A DNA stretch of 64,000 bases from Hydrogenispora ethanolica. GTDB taxonomy: Bacteria; Bacillota; UBA4882; UBA8346. Shown here piece after piece: positions 47,093 to 55,616 of this stretch; position 1 is the stretch's first letter, and each line of letters starts with the position of its first letter. Under the pieces are notes generated by a model. The model worked only from the letters and a program-made list of their open reading frames with translations. It had not been told where the DNA came from and ran no database searches. The stretch spans positions 31,670-95,669 of the forward strand of contig NZ_SLUN01000022.1 of NCBI RefSeq assembly GCF_004340685.1, written 5' to 3'. The translations under genes were made by a program, and so were the position numbers.

Positions 47093-48127
47093 TCAGGCAG
47101 GACCCGCGGAAGGGGTGCGATGGTCCTCGCAAAACTGTAAATACTCCCGGAGTTGATTCCGCAACAACTGCGGCGTATCCAGCTCGTAAGGACAGTGGTT
47201 CCGGCAGTGGCCGCAATCCTGGCATTGTTCGATCCGCAACATTTGCGCTTTCCAGTCATCCCCCAAATACGTTTGATAGGTTGAACGCTTCAGGAAGAAA
47301 GCGATTCGCGCCGCCATCGGAATGGGGATCCCCGCCGGACAGGGAAGACAGTAACCACAGCCCCGGCAGAAAGCTCCGGACAATTCAGCCCGATCCCGCC
47401 CGATCACGCTCCACATGGCCTCATCGAGGACCGGTGGATTCTCCTCAAGCGCTAGAAACTCATCCAATTCCCACTCATGTTGAATCCCCCAGATCGGCAC
47501 CACATTATCGTATTGGCGTAAAAAGGCGAAAGTGGCGGCGGCCTGGGTAATCAACCCGCCCGATAGACCTTTCATGGCAATCAGGCCGCAATCATATTTC
47601 CGGCACTCCTCAATCAGCTCGAGGTCGGCAGCGGATGATAACGAATTCAGCGGGAATTGCACCGTGTCGAAAAGCCCGGAAGCGGCAGCCTGAAGGGCTA
47701 CGTCCAACCGGTGATTGGTGAACCCGATGTGCCGGATCATTCCTTGCGCCTTGGCGTCCAACAGGGCCCGGTAAGCGTCTCCCTCGGGGTCCGGCAGGGC
47801 GGGTGGGTTATGCAGTTGATAAATATCGATATAATCGGTTTTCAATAAGTTCAGACTGGTTTCAAGGTTCCTGGCGATCAGCTCCCCATTGCCGATCGGC
47901 GTTTTGGTGGCAATGATGATCTCTTTCCGGACATCCCCCAGCGCTTCGCCGATCTTGGCCTCGCTATCCGTATAAGCCCGGGCGGTATCAAAAAAATTGA
48001 TGCCGTTCCGAAAGGCCTTGCGCAACAAATGAGCGGCAGCGCCAAAGGAAATCCGCTGGATGGGAATAGCCCCAAAACCACTCCGGCTGACCGTCAAGCC
48101 AGTACGGCCCAAACGTATTTTCTCCAT
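47093..48127 (-). CDS. Aldo-keto reductase with C-terminal 4Fe-4S domain
   Basis: A 344-aa fusion. The AKR barrel (about 1-260) shows GRTGLTVSRSGFGAIPIQRI, FFDTARAYTDSE with the catalytic Asp and Tyr, IATKTP with the Lys, and DIYQLHNP with the active-site His. The C-terminal part carries two Cys clusters, CRGCGYCLPCPAGIPI and CQDCGHCRNHCPYELDTP, as in ferredoxin-type oxidoreductases. The electron carrier may thus be linked to FeS centres. ATG at 48127 has AAGGAGG upstream. Confidence 0.92.
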   Translation of the reverse strand: MEKIRLGRTGLTVSRSGFGAIPIQRISFGAAAHLLRKAFRNGINFFDTARAYTDSEAKIGEALGDVRKEIIIATKTPIGNGELIARNLETSLNLLKTDYIDIYQLHNPPALPDPEGDAYRALLDAKAQGMIRHIGFTNHRLDVALQAAASGLFDTVQFPLNSLSSAADLELIEECRKYDCGLIAMKGLSGGLITQAAATFAFLRQYDNVVPIWGIQHEWELDEFLALEENPPVLDEAMWSVIGRDRAELSGAFCRGCGYCLPCPAGIPIPMAARIAFFLKRSTYQTYLGDDWKAQMLRIEQCQDCGHCRNHCPYELDTPQLLRNQLREYLQFCEDHRTPSAGPA

Positions 48128-48169
48128 CAACGACCCTCCTTATCATAGAGTAGGTTGACTCGGCTTTGC

Positions 48170-48562
48170 TCAGCGCGGCCTGCTCCGGCGTTCGGTCATG
48201 GAGATGCCGTCCAAACCCCAGGCGTCGGGATTCAGCTCGTCAATGATAAAATAATTGGCTTCCTCCTGATTTCCGAGGACCCTCACCATCAATTCCTTGG
48301 TGGCCCGCATCATCCGGGCCATCTCCTCCGGATTGCTGGTGCCTTTCGATATTTTTATATTGACGAAAGATACCGCGCCGGCCTTCGCGGCGGAACCGCC
48401 AATCAGCCATTGTTCGGTGGGGATCTCCTCAATGATGATGGTGGTCAGCCTTTTCTCCCGGCCCATTACCGTGCCGATCAATTCGGTCAACCCGGCGGCA
48501 ATCTCGGTTCGTTGCAGGTCGGTGACCTGTCCTTTGGCCAACTTTAATTGCACAAACGGCAT
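48170..48562 (-). CDS. Tautomerase superfamily protein (4-oxalocrotonate tautomerase-like)
   Basis: A 130-aa protein whose first residues MPFVQLKLAKGQ expose Pro2 as the catalytic amino-terminal proline after Met removal, with REKRLTTIIIEEIPTEQW as in 4-OT. The second half (SFVNIKISKGTSNPEEMARM) repeats the fold without a leading Pro, so it is a fused two-unit tautomerase. The substrate is unknown. AAGGAG lies six bases before the ATG. It is upstream of the aldo-keto reductase. Confidence 0.85.
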   Translation of the reverse strand: MPFVQLKLAKGQVTDLQRTEIAAGLTELIGTVMGREKRLTTIIIEEIPTEQWLIGGSAAKAGAVSFVNIKISKGTSNPEEMARMMRATKELMVRVLGNQEEANYFIIDELNPDAWGLDGISMTERRSRPR

Positions 48563-48707
48563 CCACAACTCTCCTTTCGAATATTGGGGAAATAAACACT
48601 AATTCAATCTCTTTCGGTCTTTTCCTCTACCTCACGGCATTTTTAACAAAAATCGCAGTAATTTCTGTTGCCGTTCCACGGGCCAATCGAAACCAGGAAG
48701 CTTTCGG

Positions 48708-48741
48708 ACAAAATAAAAAACAGGATGCATTGCGCACCCTG
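48708..48741 (-). terminator. Terminator of the RRM-protein gene
   Basis: On the minus strand CAGGGTGC pairs with GCATCCTG around five bases and is followed by TTTTTTATTTT, 19 bases after the stop codon. Confidence 0.85.
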
Positions 48742-48759
48742 CTGTAGACGGAATATTTT

Positions 48760-49017
48760 TTACATTTTGGCTTGGCGCGGTTTGGCCTCGTTAACGATGA
48801 TCTCCCGACCGCCCATGTCTTTACCGTTCATTGCCTCAATCACCCGGTCGACGTCTTCATCTTCGACCTCGATAAACCCGAAGCCTCGAGAACGACCATT
48901 GGCCGGATCGGTAATAATCCGGCTCGATTTGACCTGAGCCTGATCTGCAAAAAAGGATGCCAAATCTTCTTTTGTGGCCGACCAGGGCAAATTTCCGACA
49001 TATAAGGTCTTGGTCAA
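48760..49017 (-). CDS. RNA-binding protein with a single RRM
   Basis: An 85-aa single-RRM protein. RNP2 is TLYVGNLPW near the N terminus and RNP1 is RSRGFGFIEV near residue 45. Small RRM proteins of this kind are common in cyanobacteria and some other bacteria and bind RNA with little known specificity. TTG at 49017 is preferred over GTG at 49026 because AGAGAGG stands eight bases before it. It has its own terminator. Confidence 0.88.
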   Translation of the reverse strand: MTKTLYVGNLPWSATKEDLASFFADQAQVKSSRIITDPANGRSRGFGFIEVEDEDVDRVIEAMNGKDMGGREIIVNEAKPRQAKM

Positions 49018-49282
49018 CTTTTTCACCTCTCTTTCATCCGTAAGGACGTGAGGGCTCAGTCCTAAATCGCGCTAGCCAGTACCGTTTATATGTTGACTGT
49101 TTATGGCCCCGGCATCATCGGTTCTGATTCAGTTGTTTAACCCGAGTTTTAAGTTGCCGGAGCATTCGAGCATCAAAACTCAGTTTTTCGAGTCAGGAAA
49201 CCAGCGAACGGTTCAACTTCAGCCCTTTACCGTTAATATTGTGCGTCAAAAAAATCTGACTATACCAGCGGTGACGCCAATT

Positions 49283-49888
49283 TTAAAAATCCCGGTAAAT
49301 TCGCTTTTCCGCGATGTACTCCAGTACTGGATCCGGCACCAGGTAACGGATCGACCGTTCGTACATTAGCTCCACTCTCAACCAAGTCGAGGAAATATCG
49401 AGCAACGGCGCTTCCAAAAAGAGAATCCGCTCTCTGAAAGGGTGCAGGAAGGCCGGCCAGTCATCCCCTTTTTTCAGAATCGGATACCCCGGGCGGAAGG
49501 CGGTGATGATCCGGGCTTCCTCCAGTATCGATTGATAATCTTTCCAGGAGTGAAGCTCCAGCAATGAGTCAAAACCCATGATCAGGGCCGCTTCCATTCC
49601 AGGATGGCTTTGCTTGAGTTGACGGACGGTATCGATCGAATAGGACGGACCGGTTCTTTCCAACTCGACGCCGGAAGCTTCAAAATTCGGATGGTCGGCA
49701 ATGGCCAATTCCACCATTTTCAAGCGGTTTGCAGCCGAGGTGGACACCTCGCCGATCTTATGAGGCGGAATTGCCGCCGGAACGAAAAGTACCTTCTCAA
49801 GATGATAAGCTTCCCGGGCCTTCTCCGCCAGAACCAGGTGGCCGAAGTGAATCGGATCAAATGTGCCGCCCATCATTCCAAACATCAT
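49283..49888 (-). CDS. nadD: Nicotinate-nucleotide adenylyltransferase
   Basis: Forms nicotinate adenine dinucleotide in NAD synthesis. The 201-aa enzyme shows MMGGTFDPIHFGHLVLAEKA with the GGTFDPxHxGH motif, FVPAAIPPHK, and the late ISSTWLR that corresponds to the I-S-S-T-x-I-R motif. GGAG stands 11 bases before the ATG at 49888. It follows proA by 60 bases. Confidence 0.95.
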   Translation of the reverse strand: MMFGMMGGTFDPIHFGHLVLAEKAREAYHLEKVLFVPAAIPPHKIGEVSTSAANRLKMVELAIADHPNFEASGVELERTGPSYSIDTVRQLKQSHPGMEAALIMGFDSLLELHSWKDYQSILEEARIITAFRPGYPILKKGDDWPAFLHPFRERILFLEAPLLDISSTWLRVELMYERSIRYLVPDPVLEYIAEKRIYRDF

Positions 49889-49948
49889 CTTTGTGTCAAC
49901 TCCATGCCGAGATTGATCAAGACCCTAAAATGCCGGCTCAAGCGTCAT

Positions 49949-51202
49949 TCATTTCCGAATCTGACCGTCGCCGTAAATAATATACTTAATGGTCGTCAAT
50001 GCCTCCAGACCCATCGGTCCCCGGGCATGTAGCTTCTGCGTGCTGATGCCGATCTCCGCGCCAAAGCCGAATTCAAAACCATCAGTGAACCGTGTCGAAG
50101 CATTCACATAAACCGCGGCCGCGTCAATCTCGGCCAAAAACAAGCGGGCCTTGGCGTAACTGGTCGTGACGATGCACTCGGAGTGCCGGGTCCCGTAGCG
50201 GTTGATATGCGCGATCGCCTCGTGGACATCGGCCACGATTTTGACTGCCAGGATCAGATCCAGGTACTCGGTGGCCCAATCCTCTTCCGTGGCCGGCCGC
50301 GCCGCAATGAGCCGGCAAGTCTCAGGGCAGCCCCGTAGCTCAACCCCCGCTTTCTGGTAATCCTCGGCGAGCAGCGGCAAGATGCGCGGAGCAATGTCCC
50401 GCTGGACTAACAGCGTCTCCATGGCATTGCAGACGCCCGGACGATGCACCTTGGCGTTAAAGGCAATCCTACGGGCCATCTCCAGTTCGGCGTCGCCGTC
50501 AATATAGGTATGACAGTTCCCGACACCGGTCTCGATAACCGGAACCGTGGAGTTTTCGACCACCGCCCGGATCAGTCCGGAACCGCCGCGCGGAATGAGC
50601 ACATCTAAATACTGATTCAACTTCATCAGCGCCGTGGCCGCTTCCCGCTCAGTCCGCTCCACCAAAATAACCGCATCCTCAGGCAGCTCCAAATCGGCCA
50701 AGGCTTTCCGGAGCGTTCCCACCAGCGCCTGATTGGAATGCAAAGCTTCGGAACCGCCTTTCAGGATCACGGCGTTTCCCGTCTTCAACGTCAGTCCCGC
50801 GGCATCCACCGTCACGTTCGGCCGCGCCTCGTAAATGATTCCCACCACGCCGAGAGGCACCCGTTGCTGGCCGATCTCCAACCCATTGGGACGTTTCCAC
50901 ATCCCGGTGACCTTCCCGATGGGATCTTCCAGGCTGACCAGCGTCCGCAGTCCTTCGGCCATGCCTTGAATTCGCTGGGGAGTCAACGTCAGACGGTCGA
51001 TTAACGCGGCCGAAAGCCCTTTCGACTTGCCTTGTTCGACATCTTGCCGGTTCGCGGCCAGAATCGCTTCGCTTTCAGCGACGAGATAATCGGCCATCTT
51101 GATCAATAGTTGATTCTTACAGGTAGAAGATAACCGGGCCAGGATGGGCGCGGTCTGCTTAGCCCGCCTTCCGATTTCCGCGACATACTCCGCGATCTCC
51201 AT
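49949..51202 (-). CDS. proA: Glutamate-5-semialdehyde dehydrogenase
   Basis: Second step of proline synthesis, 417 aa. Motifs are GVVGIIYEARPNVTVDAAGL, LKTGNAVILKGGSEALHSN and RRIAFNAKVHRPGVCNAMET with the catalytic Cys. AGGGGG precedes the ATG. Lies 11 bases downstream of proB. Confidence 0.96.
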   Translation of the reverse strand: MEIAEYVAEIGRRAKQTAPILARLSSTCKNQLLIKMADYLVAESEAILAANRQDVEQGKSKGLSAALIDRLTLTPQRIQGMAEGLRTLVSLEDPIGKVTGMWKRPNGLEIGQQRVPLGVVGIIYEARPNVTVDAAGLTLKTGNAVILKGGSEALHSNQALVGTLRKALADLELPEDAVILVERTEREAATALMKLNQYLDVLIPRGGSGLIRAVVENSTVPVIETGVGNCHTYIDGDAELEMARRIAFNAKVHRPGVCNAMETLLVQRDIAPRILPLLAEDYQKAGVELRGCPETCRLIAARPATEEDWATEYLDLILAVKIVADVHEAIAHINRYGTRHSECIVTTSYAKARLFLAEIDAAAVYVNASTRFTDGFEFGFGAEIGISTQKLHARGPMGLEALTTIKYIIYGDGQIRK

Positions 51203-51213
51203 TGCGATACCCC

Positions 51214-52353
51214 CTAGTTTAAAGCCGTAATCACCAGATTATCCCGGTGAATCACCTCATCGGCAGTTTTAAACCCCAGAATCATTTCGATTTCAATGCT
51301 TTTTTTGCCCATAATCTTCTGCAGATGTTCCATGCCATAATTGGTCAAACCCCGTCCGAGCTCCATTCCTTCGGAATTGACGACTTGAATCATATCCCCT
51401 TCCTCAAACTCGCCGTGCAGTTCGGAAATTCCCGAAGGTAACAGACTCTTCCCCTGGCGGAGCAAGGCCCGTTCCGCGCCGGCATCCACCACGACCGCGC
51501 CATTGACTTGGGGGCCATACGCGATCCACCGTTTGCGGCTGGAAACCACATTATGGGAGCTTAAAAAGGCCGTCCCCACCGGTTCTCCGTTGAATATCCG
51601 CTGAATTCTGGAAGGTTCGTTGCCATTCATTAATACCATGGAGGTCCCGGCGGCCGTCGCCATCTGGGCGGCCTCAATTTTGGTAACCATTCCTCCGGTC
51701 CCCCACGAGCTGCCGGCTCCGCCGGCCATCGCCCGGATATGCTGGTCAATCTCGACCACTACCGGAATGAGTGTGGCCGAATGGTCTTTGCGTGGATCGG
51801 CGGTGAATAAACCATCCACATCCGAAAGGAGGATCAACAAATCGGCTTCGATCAATCCGGCCACTAAAGCCGAGAGCGCGTCGTTCTCGCCGATCTTCAG
51901 TTCCTCAGTGGCCACCGTGTCGTTCTCGTTGATGATCGGGATGGCCCGGTATTGCAGCAACGCCAGAATCGTATTCCTGGCGTTCAGGTAGCGTTTTCGA
52001 TCGCTGATGTCATTACGGGTCAATAGAACCTGCGCCACGATCGGTCCGTATTCGGAGAAGAGTTTCTCGTAAACCTGCATCAACAAGCCTTGGCCAATGG
52101 CCGCCATTGCCTGCCGCTCAATAATGGAGGATGGGCGTTCGTTGAGGCCCAGGCGGCCCAGACCGGCCCCGACGGCTCCGGAGGTTACCAAAACCACTTC
52201 TTTGCCCTGATTTTGCAGATCGGCCAATTGGCGCACCAACTGTTCCATGCGGTTCAGATTGAGCTTACCGCTGGCATGGGTTAAAGTGCTGGTACCGACC
52301 TTCACCACGATCCGCCGTGCTTGCTGTAAACGGCCCAAATAATCCACTTTCAT
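51214..52353 (-). CDS. proB: Glutamate 5-kinase
   Basis: First step of proline synthesis, 379 aa. The kinase domain has RRIVVKVGTSTLTHASGKLN, VTSGAVGAGLGRLGL and NENDTVATEELKIGENDALS; a C-terminal PUA domain starts around residue 280. ATG at 52353 forms an ATGA overlap with the yhbY stop, which supports this start over a GTG two codons later. Confidence 0.95.
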   Translation of the reverse strand: MKVDYLGRLQQARRIVVKVGTSTLTHASGKLNLNRMEQLVRQLADLQNQGKEVVLVTSGAVGAGLGRLGLNERPSSIIERQAMAAIGQGLLMQVYEKLFSEYGPIVAQVLLTRNDISDRKRYLNARNTILALLQYRAIPIINENDTVATEELKIGENDALSALVAGLIEADLLILLSDVDGLFTADPRKDHSATLIPVVVEIDQHIRAMAGGAGSSWGTGGMVTKIEAAQMATAAGTSMVLMNGNEPSRIQRIFNGEPVGTAFLSSHNVVSSRKRWIAYGPQVNGAVVVDAGAERALLRQGKSLLPSGISELHGEFEEGDMIQVVNSEGMELGRGLTNYGMEHLQKIMGKKSIEIEMILGFKTADEVIHRDNLVITALN

Positions 52354-52655
52354 CCCTCCCCGGAAAGGTCGATCCTGGGGGAACGGCCCGTCTCCGGCGG
52401 ACGATAAAAAAGAATATTCCTGCCGATAACCTGCACCACGTCGGCGCCAGTCGCCTCCGCCAGTTCCGAAGCGGTCTCCCGGGTATCCCACTCGGTATGC
52501 GGGAGCACTCTGCCCTTCACCAGTTCGCGGGCAGAAAGAGCTTGATCCAGCTGCTCGATGGTATTGGCGGTAATGCCGCCTTTTCCGACAATGAGGATCG
52601 GTTCCAATTCATTTCCCATGCTTCGTAAGATACTCCGCTGCTTGCTCGTTAACAA
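52350..52655 (-). CDS. yhbY: CRM-domain RNA-binding protein YhbY
   Basis: A 101-aa protein of the CRS1-YhbY domain: LTSKQRSILRSMGNELEPIL at the start, VGKGGITANTIEQLDQAL (the GxxG loop) and RELVKGRVL, then VVQVIGRNILFYRP. Members associate with pre-50S ribosomes. A TTG at 52655 matches the known domain start and has GAGGG about eight bases upstream; the longer frame to 52772 is not supported. First gene of yhbY-proB-proA-nadD. Confidence 0.9.
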   Translation of the reverse strand: MLTSKQRSILRSMGNELEPILIVGKGGITANTIEQLDQALSARELVKGRVLPHTEWDTRETASELAEATGADVVQVIGRNILFYRPPETGRSPRIDLSGEG

Positions 52656-52773
52656 AACTTTAGCCCTCTCTCTCTTTACCTTTGCACGATATGGAAGAAT
52701 ATCAACTCTTTCTTCGAAAATGTAGTTCCGTCGGCTCGCCCGGTCTACGGTGGGCTTGCCGATATTAGCCAAA

Positions 52774-52779
52774 ATTATA
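52774..52779 (-). promoter_or_regulatory. Extended -10 promoter of yhbY-proBA-nadD
   Basis: On the minus strand TGCTATAAT supplies a TGn extended -10 box; the -35 region is poor. It lies just after the terminator of the obgE operon and about 110 bases before the TTG of yhbY. Confidence 0.55.
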
Positions 52780-52801
52780 GCATATTTTGGCGAAGAACGC
52801 T

Positions 52802-52829
52802 AAAAAAAAGTGAAGCCGGAAGCTTCACC
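52802..52829 (-). terminator. Terminator of the obgE operon
   Basis: GTGAAGC (52810-52816) pairs with GCTTCAC (52822-52828); on the minus strand eight T follow. It separates the CxxC gene from yhbY. Confidence 0.9.
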
Positions 52830-52835
52830 CATTGT

Positions 52836-53018
52836 TTAACCGATTTTGTCTTTACGAATTTGGCGACGGTGGTTTTCATAGCTGGGATCGCCTTTGCGCC
52901 ATGAACTGTTGGGTCTTTCGCGGACAACCGCCGTTTCGGTGACGATAAATTCGTTTCGGGCGGTACAATAATAGATCGCCTCACCTCTTCGACAATTCCC
53001 ACACTCCAAACAAAGCAC
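52836..53018 (-). CDS. Small CxxC protein downstream of obgE (60 aa)
   Basis: A 60-aa protein beginning VLCLECGNCRRGEAIYYCTA, with Cys residues in a C-x2-C-x2-C-x8-C arrangement suited to bind zinc, followed by a basic C-terminal tail. GTG at 53018 follows GGGAGGG at good distance, and the obgE stop lies 17 bases upstream, so it is in the obgE transcript and right before its terminator. The function is unknown; an RNA- or ribosome-related role is a guess from context. Confidence 0.7.
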   Translation of the reverse strand: MLCLECGNCRRGEAIYYCTARNEFIVTETAVVRERPNSSWRKGDPSYENHRRQIRKDKIG

Positions 53019-53035
53019 CGTTTCACCCTCCCGTT

Positions 53036-54310
53036 TTAATCTTCACCGGAATACGTAAACTCAAAATCGCCAATCCGAACCAGATCACCTTCTTTGACTC
53101 CGGCGTTCACCAAGGCTTCCTCGACGCCCCATCGCTTTAACAACTTTTGCATGCTGCGGACCGACTCGTCGTTTTCCAGGTCGAAACGGGCGATTCGCTT
53201 GGTTAAAGCGGCGTTTTCAACGATATAGACGGACCCATCCCTCAGCACTTGGATCTCGGATGTTTCACCCGCGGGTTGAAGAGGGGTCAGCGGTTCCGGG
53301 AGAGGAACCGCCGCTGCTTTCGGCAGTTCGTCCAACTTCTGAATGATCATATTCAGTAGCTCGTCGATTCCGGCTCCGGTGGCTCCAGACAGGGAGTATA
53401 CGGGAACCGGCGCCAGTTTCGCTTGAAATTCTTCAAAATTGGCGCGGGCTTCCGGCAGATCCATTTTATTGGCGACAACCAACTGCGGCCGGTGCGCCAA
53501 ATCGGGATTGTACAATTCCAGCTCCTGGTTGATCTGCAGATAATCCTGATAGGGATCGCGCCCTGAAAAGCCCGAGAGATCCACCAGCTGGATCAGCAAT
53601 CGCGTTCGCTCCACATGGCGTAAAAACTGATGGCCTAGGCCAACTCCTTGATGAGCGCCTTCGATCAGACCGGGAATATCAACCGCCACAAAGCTCCGTC
53701 CCTTATAGTCCACCACCCCCAGATTGGGTGTGAGGGTGGTAAACGGATAGTCGGCGATTTTCGGGCGAGCCGCCGAAATTTTGGAGATCAGCGTCGATTT
53801 CCCGGCATTGGGAAAACCGATTAACCCAACATCGGCAATGAGCTTCAACTCCAACTCCACCCATAACTCCGAGCCCAGCTCCCCTTTTTCCGAGAAGCGC
53901 GGCGTCTGGCGGGTCGGAGTTGCAAAGTGAGAATTACCACGTCCGCCACGACCGCCCCGCAAGATTACAAATTCAGCTCCGGGAGTCGTCAAATCCGCAA
54001 TCAACGCTTTGGATTCCGCATCTCGAATGATCGTTCCGACTGGAACGGGAATTCGCAAATCTTCGCCATCTTTTCCGAACCGGTTGACCGCCTCTCCGTT
54101 GCCGCCATTGCCGGCCTTGAAATGATGCTGATACCGAAAATCGCTGAGTGTCGACAGATTGCTATCCACTACGAATATGATATGACCGCCGCGTCCGCCA
54201 TCCCCTCCATCGGGACCGCCGCGGGAAACATACTTTTCACGCCGAAAACTGACTGCTCCGGAACCGCCTTGTCCCGATTTCAAAAAGATTTTTGCATAAT
54301 CTAGAAACAA
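53036..54310 (-). CDS. obgE: GTPase Obg
   Basis: A 424-aa ribosome-associated GTPase. The Gly-rich Obg domain (1-157) has KSGQGGSGAVSFRREKYV and GPDGGDGGRGG; the G domain has GFPNAGKSTLIS, DIPGLIEGAHQG and NKMDLPEA; a C-terminal OCT domain follows from about 345. Paired TTG codons at 54313 and 54310 are possible; the second gives the usual MFLDYAKIFLKSG start and better spacing from AGGTG. Confidence 0.95.
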   Translation of the reverse strand: MFLDYAKIFLKSGQGGSGAVSFRREKYVSRGGPDGGDGGRGGHIIFVVDSNLSTLSDFRYQHHFKAGNGGNGEAVNRFGKDGEDLRIPVPVGTIIRDAESKALIADLTTPGAEFVILRGGRGGRGNSHFATPTRQTPRFSEKGELGSELWVELELKLIADVGLIGFPNAGKSTLISKISAARPKIADYPFTTLTPNLGVVDYKGRSFVAVDIPGLIEGAHQGVGLGHQFLRHVERTRLLIQLVDLSGFSGRDPYQDYLQINQELELYNPDLAHRPQLVVANKMDLPEARANFEEFQAKLAPVPVYSLSGATGAGIDELLNMIIQKLDELPKAAAVPLPEPLTPLQPAGETSEIQVLRDGSVYIVENAALTKRIARFDLENDESVRSMQKLLKRWGVEEALVNAGVKEGDLVRIGDFEFTYSGED

Positions 54311-54396
54311 CAACTACACCTCATTAATTATTATTCGACGACTATCCGGAATTATCCTTTCCAGAATAATGGAAGTTTGGACTGGTTTTTGACGAA

Positions 54397-55509
54397 TCAT
54401 GCGAGTTCTTGGTGTAGGATCACCTTGTTTCGCCCATCGTTTTTAGCCCGATACAAAGCCTCGTCAGCTCCGCCAATTAGGTTTTCGATCTCTAACAGAA
54501 GCTGCTCGTCATCGAGCAGTTTGGAATGATCGGATGTTTCGGAGAGCCCATGGACTCCAAAACTGGCGGTAATGGCTAACTGTTTGTCGGCGCAAAACCG
54601 TCGTTTGACAATGTTTCCCCGCAAACGTTCCGCCAATATCATCGCATTCTCGGCTGGAGTTTGAGGGAGTAAAATAACAAATTCCTCGCCGCCAAAGCGG
54701 CAAGCGACATCATATTCCCGGACCGATTTTTTGATGAAATCACCAAATTCGGTCAATAACTGATCGCCGACCTGATGACCGTATTGTTCGTTGACGGACT
54801 TAAAATAGTCCAAATCGACAAAGAGAATGGATAACGGTTGCTTAAAGCGCCGGGCCTTTTTGATCTCTTCCCGAATGCGCTGCATCAAAAAGTTGCGGTT
54901 GTATAAGCCGGTCAGCGGATCGGTGGTCGCATGCTGATAGAGTTTGGAAAGATTCACGTACAAGCGCGCATTCTCAAGTGCCGTCTCCTTGGTCACCTGA
55001 TAGAGACGCGCGTTATCCAGATGCACGGCTATCCGGGGAGCGAACGCATTTAACACCGCAAACTGGTTTTGGGTAAAAGCATCCTGATCTTTAAAAAGGA
55101 TGATCAATCCGAGCAGTTTGCTCTGGACGCTGAGCGGAATCATCATCAGGCTGCGATAAAATTCCGCCATTCCTTTTAATTCCGGAGCATCGGGAAGCGA
55201 TTCATGCAAGCCATTCAGTATTAAAGCCTCTGGAGTCCTGACGGTTCTTTCAAGAACCCCGTCGGGCTGGCGCAACACTTTGGTGACTCCATTGATATGG
55301 GTCGTCGGAATGCCGCTGATCGTTTTGATCTTCAGTTCGTTGGGAACCGTTTCGATCCAATACACGATACCCGATACCGCTGCGGTTTCTCGGATTACCG
55401 TGTTCAAAATGTTCTTGGATAGATGAGCAAAATCAAGCTCTCCATCAAAAACATTCTCCAATTCAAAAAGTCTCTGATAAAAATCAATGTTCGCTGAATC
55501 CATTGTCAA
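54397..55509 (-). CDS. GAF-GGDEF diguanylate cyclase
   Basis: A 370-aa soluble enzyme making cyclic di-GMP. An N-terminal GAF-like domain (about 15-165) is followed by a short helix and a GGDEF domain with DPLTGLYNRNFLMQRI, FVDLDYFKSVNE and the active GGEEF loop (in CRFGGEEFVILLPQ). No inhibitory RxxD site is evident. TTG at 55509 has GGGTGG seven bases upstream; ATG at 55503 is an alternative. The ribosome binding site lies inside a long hairpin. It follows fabH. Confidence 0.92.
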   Translation of the reverse strand: MTMDSANIDFYQRLFELENVFDGELDFAHLSKNILNTVIRETAAVSGIVYWIETVPNELKIKTISGIPTTHINGVTKVLRQPDGVLERTVRTPEALILNGLHESLPDAPELKGMAEFYRSLMMIPLSVQSKLLGLIILFKDQDAFTQNQFAVLNAFAPRIAVHLDNARLYQVTKETALENARLYVNLSKLYQHATTDPLTGLYNRNFLMQRIREEIKKARRFKQPLSILFVDLDYFKSVNEQYGHQVGDQLLTEFGDFIKKSVREYDVACRFGGEEFVILLPQTPAENAMILAERLRGNIVKRRFCADKQLAITASFGVHGLSETSDHSKLLDDEQLLLEIENLIGGADEALYRAKNDGRNKVILHQELA

Positions 55510-55512
55510 TAT

Positions 55513-55565
55513 TAAACCACCCTTCTATCCATACCATAATATCGGCATGAATAGAGGATGGTTTA
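55513..55565 (-). promoter_or_regulatory. SD-sequestering hairpin before the diguanylate cyclase gene
   Basis: On the minus strand the arms are TAAACCATCCTCTATTCAT (from 55565) and ATGGATAGAAGGGTGGTTTA (to 55513). They form about 19 pairs with one bulged A around a 14-base loop, and the AAGGGTGG ribosome binding site is fully paired. No T run follows, so it is not an intrinsic terminator. Confidence 0.65.
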
Positions 55566-55616
55566 ACAAATTTTCACTTCGCTCGAATCTCAGCAACGAA
55601 AGAATCGGAACCGAGG

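Noticed and set aside
46860..47156. Plus-strand frame over the third array
   Set aside because: It runs into the coding region of the aldo-keto reductase and has no translation signal; its Ala codons do not vary silently.
52775..53026. 83-codon minus frame overlapping the CxxC gene
   Set aside because: It is shifted by one base from the Cys-rich frame, runs through the terminator, and shows no pattern.
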